DNA of 64,000 nucleotides from positions 367,716-431,715 of the forward strand of contig NZ_CP044205.1 of NCBI RefSeq assembly GCF_009498235.1, read 5' to 3'. Source of the DNA: Candidatus Methylospira mobilis. GTDB taxonomy: Bacteria > Pseudomonadota > Gammaproteobacteria > Methylococcales > Methylococcaceae. The notes under the pieces were generated by a model that saw nothing but the letters and a program-made list of their open reading frames with translations, had not been told where the DNA came from and made no database searches. Both the position numbers and the translations under genes were made by a program. Below, one piece after another: positions 37,791 to 46,970 of this stretch (positions are counted from its first letter, which is position 1; each line of letters opens with the position of its first letter).

Positions 37791-37830
37791 GCGGTCGCGG
37801 CCCGCCAGAATGGTCGCAATCGCGCCTCCC
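37791..37830. repeat. REP-like palindromic element (copy A)
   Basis: The sequence GCGGTCGCGGC...GTCGC..CGCGCCTCCC closely resembles the hairpin at 61279-61307, in another intergenic spacer after a gene end. This is probably a dispersed intergenic repeat of the genome. Confidence 0.5.
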
Positions 37831-37905
37831 CGGGTGGACTCTCACGCGAGCTCGCGACAGCTTTGGTCAGTATCAAAGCCGGTTGCAGAATAGTTGCAAG
37901 AAAGC

Positions 37906-38247
37906 TTAAGTTTCTTGAGATAAATGCTTGTCAATTACCGAGGGCAGCTTTCTGGGCGCTTTAATGCGTAGTTGTTTATTGACATTGAATCGGCCGAAGA
38001 CAACTTCAATGTCGTTACTGGCCACGCCGAACTCTTTTGCCAGGAAGCGGACCATATGATCTGTTGCCTTGCCCGCCACAGGCGCGGCTGTGACGCTGAC
38101 TTTAAGCTGATTGCCTTTGGCTTTGCCTATGGCGTCCTGTTTTGCGCCGGGCGTGCCTAGAATATTAAGCACCAGGGTTTCACCTTCCCAGGCGCAGAAA
38201 GAATTAATCTCCGACTTTTTGTGCGCCACGCCACCTCCGCTATGCAC
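37906..38247 (-). CDS. yggU: DUF167/YggU-family protein
   Basis: This small protein of 107-113 residues has the start at GTG 38247 or GTG 38229, the latter preceded very closely by GGAGGT. The UPF0235 pattern is clear: LVLNILGTPGAKQDAIG, then LKVSVTAAPVAGKATDHMVRFLAKEFGV and NKQLRIKAP. The fold is known from structural genomics but not the function. It stands alone here, without the usual yggT neighbour. Confidence 0.88.
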   Translation of the reverse strand: MHSGGGVAHKKSEINSFCAWEGETLVLNILGTPGAKQDAIGKAKGNQLKVSVTAAPVAGKATDHMVRFLAKEFGVASNDIEVVFGRFNVNKQLRIKAPRKLPSVIDKHLSQET

Positions 38248-38523
38248 TGAACTGCTTTACATTTCTGGTATTATAGATGCGGGCATTGTTGATTCCAATG
38301 CGTGTAAATTTTCCACAGGAATACAAATAGCGTTCAGGCATACCTTTGGGATGCGGTAAAAACCTCCCTGCGTGATAGGGAACACCGGAACTTATTGGTG
38401 GTTGCGCTTGCGCATAGCCGCCCTATCCCCCGAGGCCTGCCCGTTGTACGATGAATAAGCGTGACGCATCCCCGCAAGCAGCAAGTGCGATTATGATAGG
38501 GAATGACATCCAACGCGCATGCA

Positions 38524-39621
38524 TTAAATCTCCGGTTTGGACTCGATTTTTTTTTCACGGGATGTCTGGCGTGGTTTTTTCCGAGCTTTCTGCTTTGGTT
38601 GATCTCCGGCTACTGTCGATGATACCTTAGCCCAGTCGACATGCCGTGCCGCCACCAGTGCGGCGCGTTTACCCAGTTTTCGGCCCAATTCTCCGCCCAC
38701 AACGGCGCCGACGGTGCTTAACACAGCCTCCGCGCCGGTTTCGCTGGCGGTGCCGAGCGCCGCATTCTGCAGCCAGTCTTTCATATCGGCTGATCCGGCT
38801 GTTGGAGGCGCTTCGGGCTCTGCAGCGTCTGCATCCAACGGAGCGGGTGGCTGCAGTTGCGCTTCATCAAGCTTGCGTTCGGCTGTGGCGTAAAGATCAA
38901 CAGCAGATTTTTCTCCCAGTTCTCCGGCGATAGCTTCGCCGACAAATGCTCCGATCCCTCCGCCCATGGGACCGGCCAGAATAGTGCCGATCATCCCGCC
39001 TCCTGCCGCCCCGGCGCCACCGCCTATCGAGTCGCCGGTTCGCGTGGTCAAGGCCTTGGCGACTCCTCGTACACGTTCATTGAACGAGGCGTCGGGGTCT
39101 GCATCTTCCGGGTGCACCACTTCGTGCGTTACATCGTAACCGAGCTTGGCGCCGATCGACGTACCGGCAAAAGCGCCCATTTCCGCGCCCAGAATCACTC
39201 CTCCGGGGCCGGCGACCGCTCCTATGGCGCCACCTATGACGCCGCCGATGATTTCGCCGGCTGTCATTGCAGCAACAGCACCTCCTACCCCGGCCGGATC
39301 GACCATCTCGGCCGCACTATGGGCTGCGGTCTGCGTAGCCTCAAAAACCGGTCTGGCAGTTTCGCCGGCCTTATGCGCGGCCTGTTCTGCACATTTCGCC
39401 AGCGATTGGGTCAGTGATCCAGCTTTTTCAAACACTGATTCTTCGGCATTTTCGACCTGACGCTGACAGCTTTCGTCGATTGTATTCTCAGTTTTGCCCG
39501 GTTTGGCAGCCGGTTCCGCATCTCGTTTCCAGACTTTATTGCGCAGGATTTGCCAGAGGTTCATACGTGTCTGCCGGTTTGCCGGCTTCTCTTCGCAATC
39601 TTTTGAATCGGACCGGTTCAT
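38524..39621 (-). CDS. Glycine-zipper-rich protein, possible membrane-inserting
   Basis: This 365-residue protein starts at the ATG at 39621, with AGAGGTG 8 bases upstream; in-frame sequence up to 39702 is not needed. A charged N-terminus precedes two long Gly/Ala zipper blocks (about residues 110-150: TAGEIIGGVIGGAIGAVAGPGG..., and 195-235: GGGAGAAGGGMIGTILAGPM...) and a third near 300-320. It ends with a very basic tail (QKARKKPRQTSREKKIESK). Such zippers can insert into membranes or oligomerise. No family can be named. It is a single gene. Confidence 0.7.
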   Translation of the reverse strand: MNRSDSKDCEEKPANRQTRMNLWQILRNKVWKRDAEPAAKPGKTENTIDESCQRQVENAEESVFEKAGSLTQSLAKCAEQAAHKAGETARPVFEATQTAAHSAAEMVDPAGVGGAVAAMTAGEIIGGVIGGAIGAVAGPGGVILGAEMGAFAGTSIGAKLGYDVTHEVVHPEDADPDASFNERVRGVAKALTTRTGDSIGGGAGAAGGGMIGTILAGPMGGGIGAFVGEAIAGELGEKSAVDLYATAERKLDEAQLQPPAPLDADAAEPEAPPTAGSADMKDWLQNAALGTASETGAEAVLSTVGAVVGGELGRKLGKRAALVAARHVDWAKVSSTVAGDQPKQKARKKPRQTSREKKIESKPEI

Positions 39622-39726
39622 GATTCGAACACCTCTTGAATTGTGTGGACGCCGGGAAGAAAATATCGTACATAGTAATGCTGAATTGTTTCCATATGCC
39701 ACGCATTCCTGGCAAGTACGCAGTCA

Positions 39727-41232
39727 CTACTCTGCCCGCCGGTTTTGCTCCCCGGAAGCATAAACCAAGGTAGCGGCGGCGCGCAGCAAGTTGGCGCGGC
39801 TGTCGATTTCGGTATATCGCGCGCGCGCCAGATCCTTTTGCGCGGTAAGCATTTCTATCACCGTGGACAAGCCGTGGTTATACGACTCGCTGGTGGCCGC
39901 GTAGGATTCTTCCGCCGCTTTCAGCAAAGCCAACGCAAAATCGCGTTTTTGCAGCGCTGTTTTGGTTTCGGCGTAAGCTTTCCATATATCGCGGATGATA
40001 TCCAGGCGCAAGGATTCGAGCTGGGCTTGCGCGGCTTCCTTTCTCGACTTGGCCTCATTCAGCGCATTGCTGCGCTCGAAGCCGTCGAACAATGTCCATT
40101 CGACGGTGAGCATTGCCGTATACACCAGGTTGCTTGACGTATAATTCTGACTGGGAGGGGTCACATGCACATTTCCCCAGTATTGATTGCCCAGCATGCC
40201 GTTCATCGACAATTTTGGCCAGAATTCGGCCCAGGCCCTTTTCACTTCCGCTTCGCGCGCGCGCAGCTCGGCCAGACGCGCCATCAGGTCGGGATGCTGC
40301 TCAAGCGCCTGATCGACGATTTCTTCCGCCGATTGCGCCAGCCGCGACGGCAGCGGCACTTTGCTCAAATCGAGCAGTTGCAGGGCATGTGACGGCGAAA
40401 TACCCAGGCTCGCGGTTAAATCGGCCTGGGCCTGAACTACCGAGCCGCGCGCATCCTGGAGATCATAGCCGGCTCGGGCCTGTTCCTGCAGCGCCAGCAA
40501 CAACTCGGGGCGCGTCGCCAAGCCTTTGCCGAATCTGGCCTGCACCGACGCAGCGCCGGCGACGGCCGCCTCCAGCGTCTGCTGCGCCGCCGTTACCCGG
40601 GAAAGAACGGCCTGATAGGCGAAAAAACCGGTTGCAACCCGATAGGCGATTTCCTGGTGTTTGCGATTGAAGGAAAAATTGGCGGCGGTCAGACGCTGCG
40701 CGCCTTGTTCGATTGTTGCCTCCCTGCGCCCGAAATCGAACAGCGTCCAAGCAAGATTCAGGCCGCTGGTAGACGAGTACCCGTTGCGTATCATCGCCCC
40801 GCTAGTGATCATGAGGCTGTCCTTAAAATTCTGGCCGAAGGCCATAGCGGTCAGGGTCGGATACCAGGCGCTACGGTTTCTTTCCAGCCGCGCGGCGGCG
40901 GTTTGCGCCTCCTGCCAGCTGACCCGGGTGTCCGGGTGCGAATGCAGGGCCAGATCAACCAGCGCGGGCAGATCGTAAACGAGCTTGCCGTCGACCAGGC
41001 TGTCGCCCGGCGGGGGCTCCGCTTTTGGAGCCTGCTGTTCGTCCTTGTTTTGGCGTGCGCTCCAGTAAACGGCGGGGCCGGCGGGAGCCGCCGCATACGG
41101 TTCGTCAATCCGCTCTCCGCCCGGCTGCGTGCAGGCCGCCAACGTCATAATGACGAAAACAACCGGACATCGTATGCCGCGATATAAATAGGGCGGCAAC
41201 CTTCGCAAGTTGGCAGGCTTGCTGCGTTGCAA
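39727..41232 (-). CDS. mdtP: TolC-family outer-membrane efflux lipoprotein (MdtP-like)
   Basis: This protein of about 501 residues has a lipobox MTLAAC-T after a hydrophobic segment, then the two repeated OEP/TolC domains with long coiled-coil helices (for example RKHQEIAYRVATGFFAYQAVLSRVTAAQQTLEAAV). I propose the TTG at 41232 as start because GGGGGAAGAG lies just upstream and this gives a normal lipoprotein signal peptide. The frame extends to 41481, but that overlaps the divergent ytcA-like gene. With the divergent ytcA-mdtN-mdtO-like genes it completes a tripartite efflux system. Confidence 0.87.
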   Translation of the reverse strand: MQRSKPANLRRLPPYLYRGIRCPVVFVIMTLAACTQPGGERIDEPYAAAPAGPAVYWSARQNKDEQQAPKAEPPPGDSLVDGKLVYDLPALVDLALHSHPDTRVSWQEAQTAAARLERNRSAWYPTLTAMAFGQNFKDSLMITSGAMIRNGYSSTSGLNLAWTLFDFGRREATIEQGAQRLTAANFSFNRKHQEIAYRVATGFFAYQAVLSRVTAAQQTLEAAVAGAASVQARFGKGLATRPELLLALQEQARAGYDLQDARGSVVQAQADLTASLGISPSHALQLLDLSKVPLPSRLAQSAEEIVDQALEQHPDLMARLAELRAREAEVKRAWAEFWPKLSMNGMLGNQYWGNVHVTPPSQNYTSSNLVYTAMLTVEWTLFDGFERSNALNEAKSRKEAAQAQLESLRLDIIRDIWKAYAETKTALQKRDFALALLKAAEESYAATSESYNHGLSTVIEMLTAQKDLARARYTEIDSRANLLRAAATLVYASGEQNRRAE

Positions 41233-41305
41233 TACTCTTCCCCCGGGAAACACTTTATTCGAACGCCAGTATAATGTGGGATAGTTACTCATTCGGAAGC
41301 TGATC

Positions 41306-41575
41306 ATGATATACAATCGGAGCTTACAGCGTGCGGGTTTGCCGGTTATTTTCGCCGTTTTTTTGACGGCTTGCGATCCGATGCTCAGCATCCAGGGTTC
41401 GTTCTGGCCGGCCTGGATCATTTGCATACTGGCTGGCCTGGCAATCAGCATCGTGGTGGCCGGGCAGTTGGCGCGGGTCAAGCTTGCGCCGCATCTCGGG
41501 CCGCCGCTGCTGGTTTATCCGAGCCTATGGGCGTTATGCACCTTCGCCGTCTGGCTATTATTTTACTCGACATGA
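41306..41575 (+). CDS. ytcA: YtcA-family small lipoprotein
   Basis: This 89-residue protein has a lipobox LTAC-DP (Cys23), the FWPAW segment and two further hydrophobic helices (about residues 36-53 and 70-87). It matches the small YtcA-type protein that precedes mdtN in E. coli. Its job is unknown but it travels with MdtNOP-type pumps. It is 18 bases upstream of the HlyD-like gene. Confidence 0.78.
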   Translation: MIYNRSLQRAGLPVIFAVFLTACDPMLSIQGSFWPAWIICILAGLAISIVVAGQLARVKLAPHLGPPLLVYPSLWALCTFAVWLLFYST

Positions 41576-41593
41576 ACGCAAACAGTTTTCGCC

Positions 41594-42733
41594 ATGACAA
41601 AAAGCTGGGTTAATGCGCGGCTCGACAGCTTGCAATGCCGCAGGGCGCTTGGGCGCGTCATCGGACTTTCGATCGTGCTCGGAGCGCTGCTGACCGGGGC
41701 GCTGGTCTCGCGAATCAACTACCTGTCTCCGCGTACCAACGACGCGATGGTGCGCGCCAACATTGTCGGCATCGCTCCTGAAGTGAGCGGACGCATCGTG
41801 GAACTGCATGTCGAAGACAATCAGCCTGTCAAGCAGGGCGATCTGCTTTATGTGATCGACCCGCGACCCTATCAGGCCAGACTGGATCAGGCCAAGGCGG
41901 AATTGCTGCTCGCGGAAAAAGAAGTGGAGGCGCGGCGCGCTTCCAGCTCGGCAGCGGAAGCTGTCGTCGAACGACTCGGATACGAACATGATGCCGCGGG
42001 AGCGGAAATTGCCAGGCTCGAAGCCGCCTATGAGTATCAACGCAGTTACCTGGAACGTATCGAGCCGCTGGCGGAAAGAGTCTATGTAACGGCGGACCAG
42101 ATCAAGGAAGCCAGAACCCGGCTTGCTGCCGCACGCGCTGCTGTTGCCGATGCGCGCGCGAAAGAACGCGCCGCCCGTAGCGCAATCAGCGTAGCGGGTC
42201 GCGAAAAAAGCCGTGCGGTATCGTTGATCGCTCAGAGCGGCAGCGTCAATGCCCATATCGAAGCGGCCAGGGCCGCTGTTGCCGCCGCCGAACTCGATCT
42301 GGAGTACTGTTCGGTACGGGCGCCGTTCGATGCCTATGTTTCCAATCTGAACCTGCGAGAAGGCGAGTACGCCAAAGCGGGATCGGAAATCTTCGCGCTG
42401 GTCGATGACCGGCAATGGTATGTCATCGCTAATTTCAAGGAAACCTATCTGCGTTCTATCCACCCGGGTCAGGAGGCGGAGGTATTCCTTGTCGGCTATC
42501 CCGGAAAACGCTACCGGGGCGTTGTCACCGGCATCGGCTGGGCCAACTACCCCGACAATATTCGGCAACAAGGGGTGTTGCCGGAGGTTCAACGCACGCT
42601 GAATTGGGTCATGCTTGCTTCCCGCTTCCCGGTGCGTATCGAAATACGCGAGCGCGACCCGGGTTATCCTTTGCGTATGGGCATGACGGCCTTCGTTACC
42701 GTGCGTGACCGCCCTGCCGACGGCAGCAGGTAG
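41594..42733 (+). CDS. mdtN: HlyD/MFP-type efflux adaptor (MdtN-like)
   Basis: This 379-residue periplasmic adaptor has an N-terminal membrane anchor (about residues 22-40), lipoyl-like halves (ANIVGIAPEVSGRIVELHVEDNQPV and CSVRAPFDAYVSNLNLREGEYA) around an alanine-rich coiled coil (about 85-235), and a beta-barrel end. It links the inner-membrane FUSC protein encoded 2 bases downstream to the outer-membrane TolC-like lipoprotein. Confidence 0.9.
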   Translation: MTKSWVNARLDSLQCRRALGRVIGLSIVLGALLTGALVSRINYLSPRTNDAMVRANIVGIAPEVSGRIVELHVEDNQPVKQGDLLYVIDPRPYQARLDQAKAELLLAEKEVEARRASSSAAEAVVERLGYEHDAAGAEIARLEAAYEYQRSYLERIEPLAERVYVTADQIKEARTRLAAARAAVADARAKERAARSAISVAGREKSRAVSLIAQSGSVNAHIEAARAAVAAAELDLEYCSVRAPFDAYVSNLNLREGEYAKAGSEIFALVDDRQWYVIANFKETYLRSIHPGQEAEVFLVGYPGKRYRGVVTGIGWANYPDNIRQQGVLPEVQRTLNWVMLASRFPVRIEIRERDPGYPLRMGMTAFVTVRDRPADGSR

Positions 42734-42735
42734 TA

Positions 42736-44964
42736 GTGAATCCCGCCAACACAGTGCACACGTCTACCGAAAGCCGGGGACGCAGCAATCTCTGGTTCGG
42801 GACCACGCTCGCACAGTTTTTGCTGGCCGAGCTTAGATACTTCCCCGGACGGCGTTTGGCGACTTTGAGGCTGTTCTTCGTGGTGTTGACGATTGCCATC
42901 GTCAGCCAATCCCTGCATATGCCGCCGCTGGCGGCGATTGCGATCACCCTCTCCCTGGGTTACAGCCCGTATGCGAATGCCGGCGAATCGCTTGCATTCG
43001 GCCTGCGCCAGTTTGGGTATGTAATCATCACTGTGGCCGTATCCGTATTTGCGCTGGCCTTCGCCGGCAATGCCCCTTGGCTGTTTCTGCCGCTGTCTTT
43101 GATGATTATTGCGCTCTCCCTGTTTCACGCGCGCTTGATCGCCTGGCCGACCGGCATCGCCATTTGGTATGGGGCTGCGGTGCTGTATAGCCCGACCACC
43201 CCCGACGCCGATATTTACCGCGCCTTATGGTTTTTGCCGGTCATGGGCGGGCTTGCCATCGGCATCTGGACTCTGGTGCAACTGACCGTAAAACCGCAGG
43301 ACCCGCTCAAGCTGCTTACACTCAGCCTTGCCGGGCAATTATCCTCGGTGGAGGCGATACTCGCTTCGCGTCTGACCGGCGGCAGCTTGAATGCGCATGA
43401 GCGGCCATATGGCAAGCCCGGTACATTTGGTAAGGTGCATAATCTACTGACGGACGCAGAGCTGATACATCCGTCCCTGAATCGGCAGCGCGGTATTTAC
43501 GTTGCCTTGCTGGTAGAAATTGACGGATTGCACCGCATTGCGGTCTGGCTGGATCAGGTGTTGACGGAGGAGCGTCGCAATAAACCGATGAGCCGTCAAA
43601 AACTGGAAACCTATCTGGCGCTGCAAAGCGCCTGTGCGATACTGCGGCAAGGTGTGACGGAGGGGCGCGATGTTTCCGCTCAGGCTTGGGCGCTGCTGCC
43701 GGATGAAGCGCTTCCCGCCGCCACGCTGCAAACCAGCCCTTCGCTGTTGACGGTATTGTGGCGCTCGCTGCAGCGCGTAGCTGGATTGCTGCATTCCTTG
43801 CATGATGCATCCGCATTGCCGGAAAGCGAATCCGCCGACGCCGATAATGGCGATGAAGACACCGGAATTCCGGCCTGGTTCGGCTATTCATTCTGGGCCA
43901 TGCATGTCGACAGCGTACAATTCGGCATCAAATTTTCCCTGGGCGCGATACTTTGTACGCTGATTGTGGAAAGCCTGAACTGGCCGGAAATCGATACGGC
44001 AATACTGACTTGCCTGATCGTTGCGCAAACCAGTCTCGGGGCCGATTACCGGCAAGCAATGCTGCGTGTGTCGGGTGCGGCTCTGGGCGGGCTTAGCGCT
44101 TACCTCTATATATTGTTATTCCAGTCCCAGATCGAAACCATAGCCGGATTCGCATTGACGACCGCTCCGGTGTGGGCCGTTGCCGCCTGGATAGCCGCGG
44201 GCAGCGTGCGTATTGCCTATATGGGCAAACAGATTGGCTACTCGTTCGCCTTGTTCGTATTGCATGATTTCGGTCCTGTCACCGGACTGCATTTGCCGCG
44301 CGATCGAGTCATCGGCATTTTTCTCGGCATCATAGTGATGGGCTTACTCGACTATGCGCTGTGGCCTCGACGTTCGATCAATCTGGCGCGCAACCGCAGC
44401 GCATCGGCCTTACGCACGCTCGCAAAACTAACGGCCCGGCCGCAGGGACAAAACCTGCCGCTCAAGCGCACTTTGCCGTTGCGCTTGTCTGCGGAAAAAG
44501 AACTGGCGGCGGCGCAAGACCTGCTCGGTCACGCAGTATTGGAACCGGATGCAGGATTGGCTGACAAAATGGATGAAAGAACGGCGGTGAGCGCGATTAT
44601 TGAAGATGCCGGCAATTTGTCTGGAATGCTATTGGTACGGATGAGTTACCGGCTGCTGGGTGGCCCTCAGTTCAACCGTTTTCCCGACGCGTTGCGAGAA
44701 AAAAGCCGCGCTTTCGACATTGAGCTGGCAACCGCGCTGGAAAATGCGGCGCTGGCGCTGCAAGGCGCGCAGCCGGAGACCTGGAGCGCGGTTGCGGATA
44801 CGCATGAGCTGATGCGAACAAGCTACTATGAACATCATGGTATCGAAACCCTGCCGCCTGATATGGCACTAGCCTGGGAGTTGCGCTTCGAGCTGGACCG
44901 GCAAATAATCAAACGGGTTGAACGTATCGAGAAACGCGCTACGGAGTTGGCGACAGCAGGTTGA
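42736..44964 (+). CDS. mdtO: FUSC-family inner-membrane transporter (MdtO-like)
   Basis: This 742-residue protein has two clusters of membrane helices (about residues 45-180 and 395-545) separated and followed by cytoplasmic domains, the aromatic-acid-exporter/FUSC layout seen in MdtO and AaeB. The partner genes upstream (YtcA, MdtN types) and the divergent TolC-like gene make MdtNOP the best parallel; E. coli MdtNOP affects resistance to aromatic dyes and puromycin-like compounds. Substrates here are unknown. Confidence 0.9.
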   Translation: MNPANTVHTSTESRGRSNLWFGTTLAQFLLAELRYFPGRRLATLRLFFVVLTIAIVSQSLHMPPLAAIAITLSLGYSPYANAGESLAFGLRQFGYVIITVAVSVFALAFAGNAPWLFLPLSLMIIALSLFHARLIAWPTGIAIWYGAAVLYSPTTPDADIYRALWFLPVMGGLAIGIWTLVQLTVKPQDPLKLLTLSLAGQLSSVEAILASRLTGGSLNAHERPYGKPGTFGKVHNLLTDAELIHPSLNRQRGIYVALLVEIDGLHRIAVWLDQVLTEERRNKPMSRQKLETYLALQSACAILRQGVTEGRDVSAQAWALLPDEALPAATLQTSPSLLTVLWRSLQRVAGLLHSLHDASALPESESADADNGDEDTGIPAWFGYSFWAMHVDSVQFGIKFSLGAILCTLIVESLNWPEIDTAILTCLIVAQTSLGADYRQAMLRVSGAALGGLSAYLYILLFQSQIETIAGFALTTAPVWAVAAWIAAGSVRIAYMGKQIGYSFALFVLHDFGPVTGLHLPRDRVIGIFLGIIVMGLLDYALWPRRSINLARNRSASALRTLAKLTARPQGQNLPLKRTLPLRLSAEKELAAAQDLLGHAVLEPDAGLADKMDERTAVSAIIEDAGNLSGMLLVRMSYRLLGGPQFNRFPDALREKSRAFDIELATALENAALALQGAQPETWSAVADTHELMRTSYYEHHGIETLPPDMALAWELRFELDRQIIKRVERIEKRATELATAG

Positions 44965-45325
44965 AGAAAGCACTGAAAATGCCTCATACCGACAAACGGA
45001 GATTGCTTACGGATTATGCCAACCCTTCCAGCCAAGAGGACTCCCGGAGCCAGTCAGAGAACTCGACAATAATATTTAGCGTTTATTGTCATTAAAGTAG
45101 TGCTATATATTGCGTCGTATTTTTTGCATTTGTCTTCTCGGACAGTTTCCAGCGGGCTGATCCAGCTATTTCCCATTCCAGGAAGGACTTCATATCCTGA
45201 CGCGGAAGCGTCAACGCAAAACCAGCCGTTAAGCAAGCGGTTCAGTTGTTACGCCGGCAATTCATACATGGCGGACTGCGTACCGGCATTTAAACGCAGG
45301 CACACGGGAAAAGAACAGTGCGTCC
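44965..45325. other. 361-bp spacer, no gene seen
   Basis: A plus-strand frame at 45100-45429 exists but overlaps the end of the Ser-rich gene in antisense and lacks coding character. No RNA gene or clear terminator is visible. Confidence 0.4.
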
Positions 45326-45952
45326 TCAGGCAAAGGTGCTTACAGCATTGCCCTGAAGCGAGCCGTTACCGCCCAGATTATTGGACAGCGATGTCAGGAA
45401 ATCGCTCAGGGTCGCATTGCTGCCGGTAACGCCAAGTGAGCTGGTCAGGGACTGAAAACTGGACTGCAATGCGGCCAAATTATTTGCTGACGAACTGCTG
45501 ATAGCACTGCTCGACGAAGAACTCGAAGATGAGGAAAGCTTGCTGATCAGGCTTTGTATATCGTCTCCCCCTCCATGATGGTGATGTCCTCTCCCTTGCT
45601 GCCCGGTCACCGCCGATGTTGCGCCAACGCCATTCGTGCTGGAATTGCTGATGCCGTTTTGCGCTTGCAGGGCTTGAAACAGGTTCTGCATGAACGAACC
45701 CACAGCCTGCTGCTGCTCCGGGGTCAACGCCTTCTCGGCCGAGCCCGTTGCCGAGGTAGAACTGCTGCCTGTCAGCGACTGTAGTGCGCTCAGTATTGAA
45801 TTCTGCAATCCACCGGCCGCCTGCGCCCCTTGCTTCTGTGCGGTTTGGTGCGCGTTGTTTACGCCGGTGGAGCCCGATAGCGCGCTGGTTTGACTGAGGT
45901 TGCCAACTTGAGACCACCAGTTGCTGTTGTTTGATATGCTTGCAATGCTCAT
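45326..45952 (-). CDS. Serine-rich low-complexity protein with a His4-Gly-Asp patch
   Basis: This 208-residue protein starts at the ATG at 45952, with a perfect AGGAGG six bases upstream. It has no signal peptide or membrane helix. It is rich in Ser, Asn, Gln and Ala, with a run of nine serines, and a histidine patch GRGHHHHGGGDD (about residues 127-138) that could bind metal. The helix ALTPEQQQAVGSFMQNLFQALQAQ is its most regular part. It may be a secreted or matrix-type protein, but I recognise no family. Confidence 0.72.
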   Translation of the reverse strand: MSIASISNNSNWWSQVGNLSQTSALSGSTGVNNAHQTAQKQGAQAAGGLQNSILSALQSLTGSSSTSATGSAEKALTPEQQQAVGSFMQNLFQALQAQNGISNSSTNGVGATSAVTGQQGRGHHHHGGGDDIQSLISKLSSSSSSSSSSAISSSSANNLAALQSSFQSLTSSLGVTGSNATLSDFLTSLSNNLGGNGSLQGNAVSTFA

Positions 45953-46169
45953 TTTAAGCCTCCTATTCACTAGGTCATCCCTGGGAATTCCAAACTCAGT
46001 CTACGCATGCGATGCGGGCCTGAAAACAGGACTGTTGCTATTTATCGAGCAAGACAAAAGCTAAATTATGCATAGGTGTTTGTCTTATGGTGGGCTTTGT
46101 CATCAGCAAGGTCCGGATAAAATCCGAAGCTGGAGTTGATGGCGTGGTGAACCCGAAGCGGTGAAATGC

Positions 46170-46970
46170 TTAAACCGCACTACGCTTTATGCCGATCATC
46201 AGCTCGATTTCCTCGACGATTTCCTCCTGCCTCAAGCGGTTGCGCTGCCGTTTCAGCTCTTCGCTTCCCTGCTCCAAATGGCGTAACGCCGTTTCCATCT
46301 GCATCAGACGCATATGGTTTTCCACCCGGATGGAGCGTAATAATAACGCCAGCAGATTGTGAAATAGATAATGTTCGGCGACGCCGGCTGCAATACGCGG
46401 AGCGGGTTCGTGGGTAAGCGGCAGATAGCCGCCGGCTGTGCGCCCGTTGCCGGGCAGCGGCAGCAGTCTCCGGATATTGATTTTATCATCGTCGCGGATG
46501 CAGGCAATCAGCCCGGATTCGCCGCTACGCCCGCGCCTCAGTTCATTGATGCCCGCCAGGATACGATCGATCGCCACGGGGGCGTCCAGCCCGCCGTTGG
46601 CGCCGCCGATGCATAGCAAAGCGGCGCCGCCGACGAGGCCATGCAGACGTTCGCCGAACAGCAGCGTCGGACATGACGCGCCGTCCGCGTTACGCCAGGC
46701 GCGGATTACGTCTTCGTTAAAGCTGCCGCAGAATCCGCGTACCGAACCGAACAGCAGCCAGATGTCGTAAGCAGGCTGCGAGGGCGCCGGCAGCGCTTCG
46801 GCCAGATCGTCCAGCGCGGCGGATAAGCTTTGCACCACCAATTGCTGGGCGGCTTCGTTTCTGCCGACGCGATGCAGCTCGGCAAGCGCGAAACTGCGCA
46901 TGGCGCCGAGTATGCCGGACAAGTCGTCATACAGGTTAAGGCGCGCATCTATTTCGCGGCGCAGGCTCAT
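46170..46970 (-). CDS. atpG: N-ATPase-type F1 gamma subunit
   Basis: This 266-residue gamma-like subunit has the N-terminal shaft helix [32 protein letters not shown] and the C-terminal shaft helix ...[41 protein letters not shown]. The sequence is divergent from housekeeping AtpG and fits the alternative Na+/N-type F-ATPase, in which gamma is the last gene. It overlaps the alpha gene by 4 bases. Housekeeping atp genes are not in the window. Confidence 0.85.
   Translation of the reverse strand: MSLRREIDARLNLYDDLSGILGAMRSFALAELHRVGRNEAAQQLVVQSLSAALDDLAEALPAPSQPAYDIWLLFGSVRGFCGSFNEDVIRAWRNADGASCPTLLFGERLHGLVGGAALLCIGGANGGLDAPVAIDRILAGINELRRGRSGESGLIACIRDDDKINIRRLLPLPGNGRTAGGYLPLTHEPAPRIAAGVAEHYLFHNLLALLLRSIRVENHMRLMQMETALRHLEQGSEELKRQRNRLRQEEIVEEIELMIGIKRSAV

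Noticed and set aside
41232-41481. Longer N-terminus of the TolC-like protein reaching 41481
   Set aside because: It overlaps the divergent ytcA-like gene and would bury the lipoprotein signal peptide more than 110 residues inside the protein.
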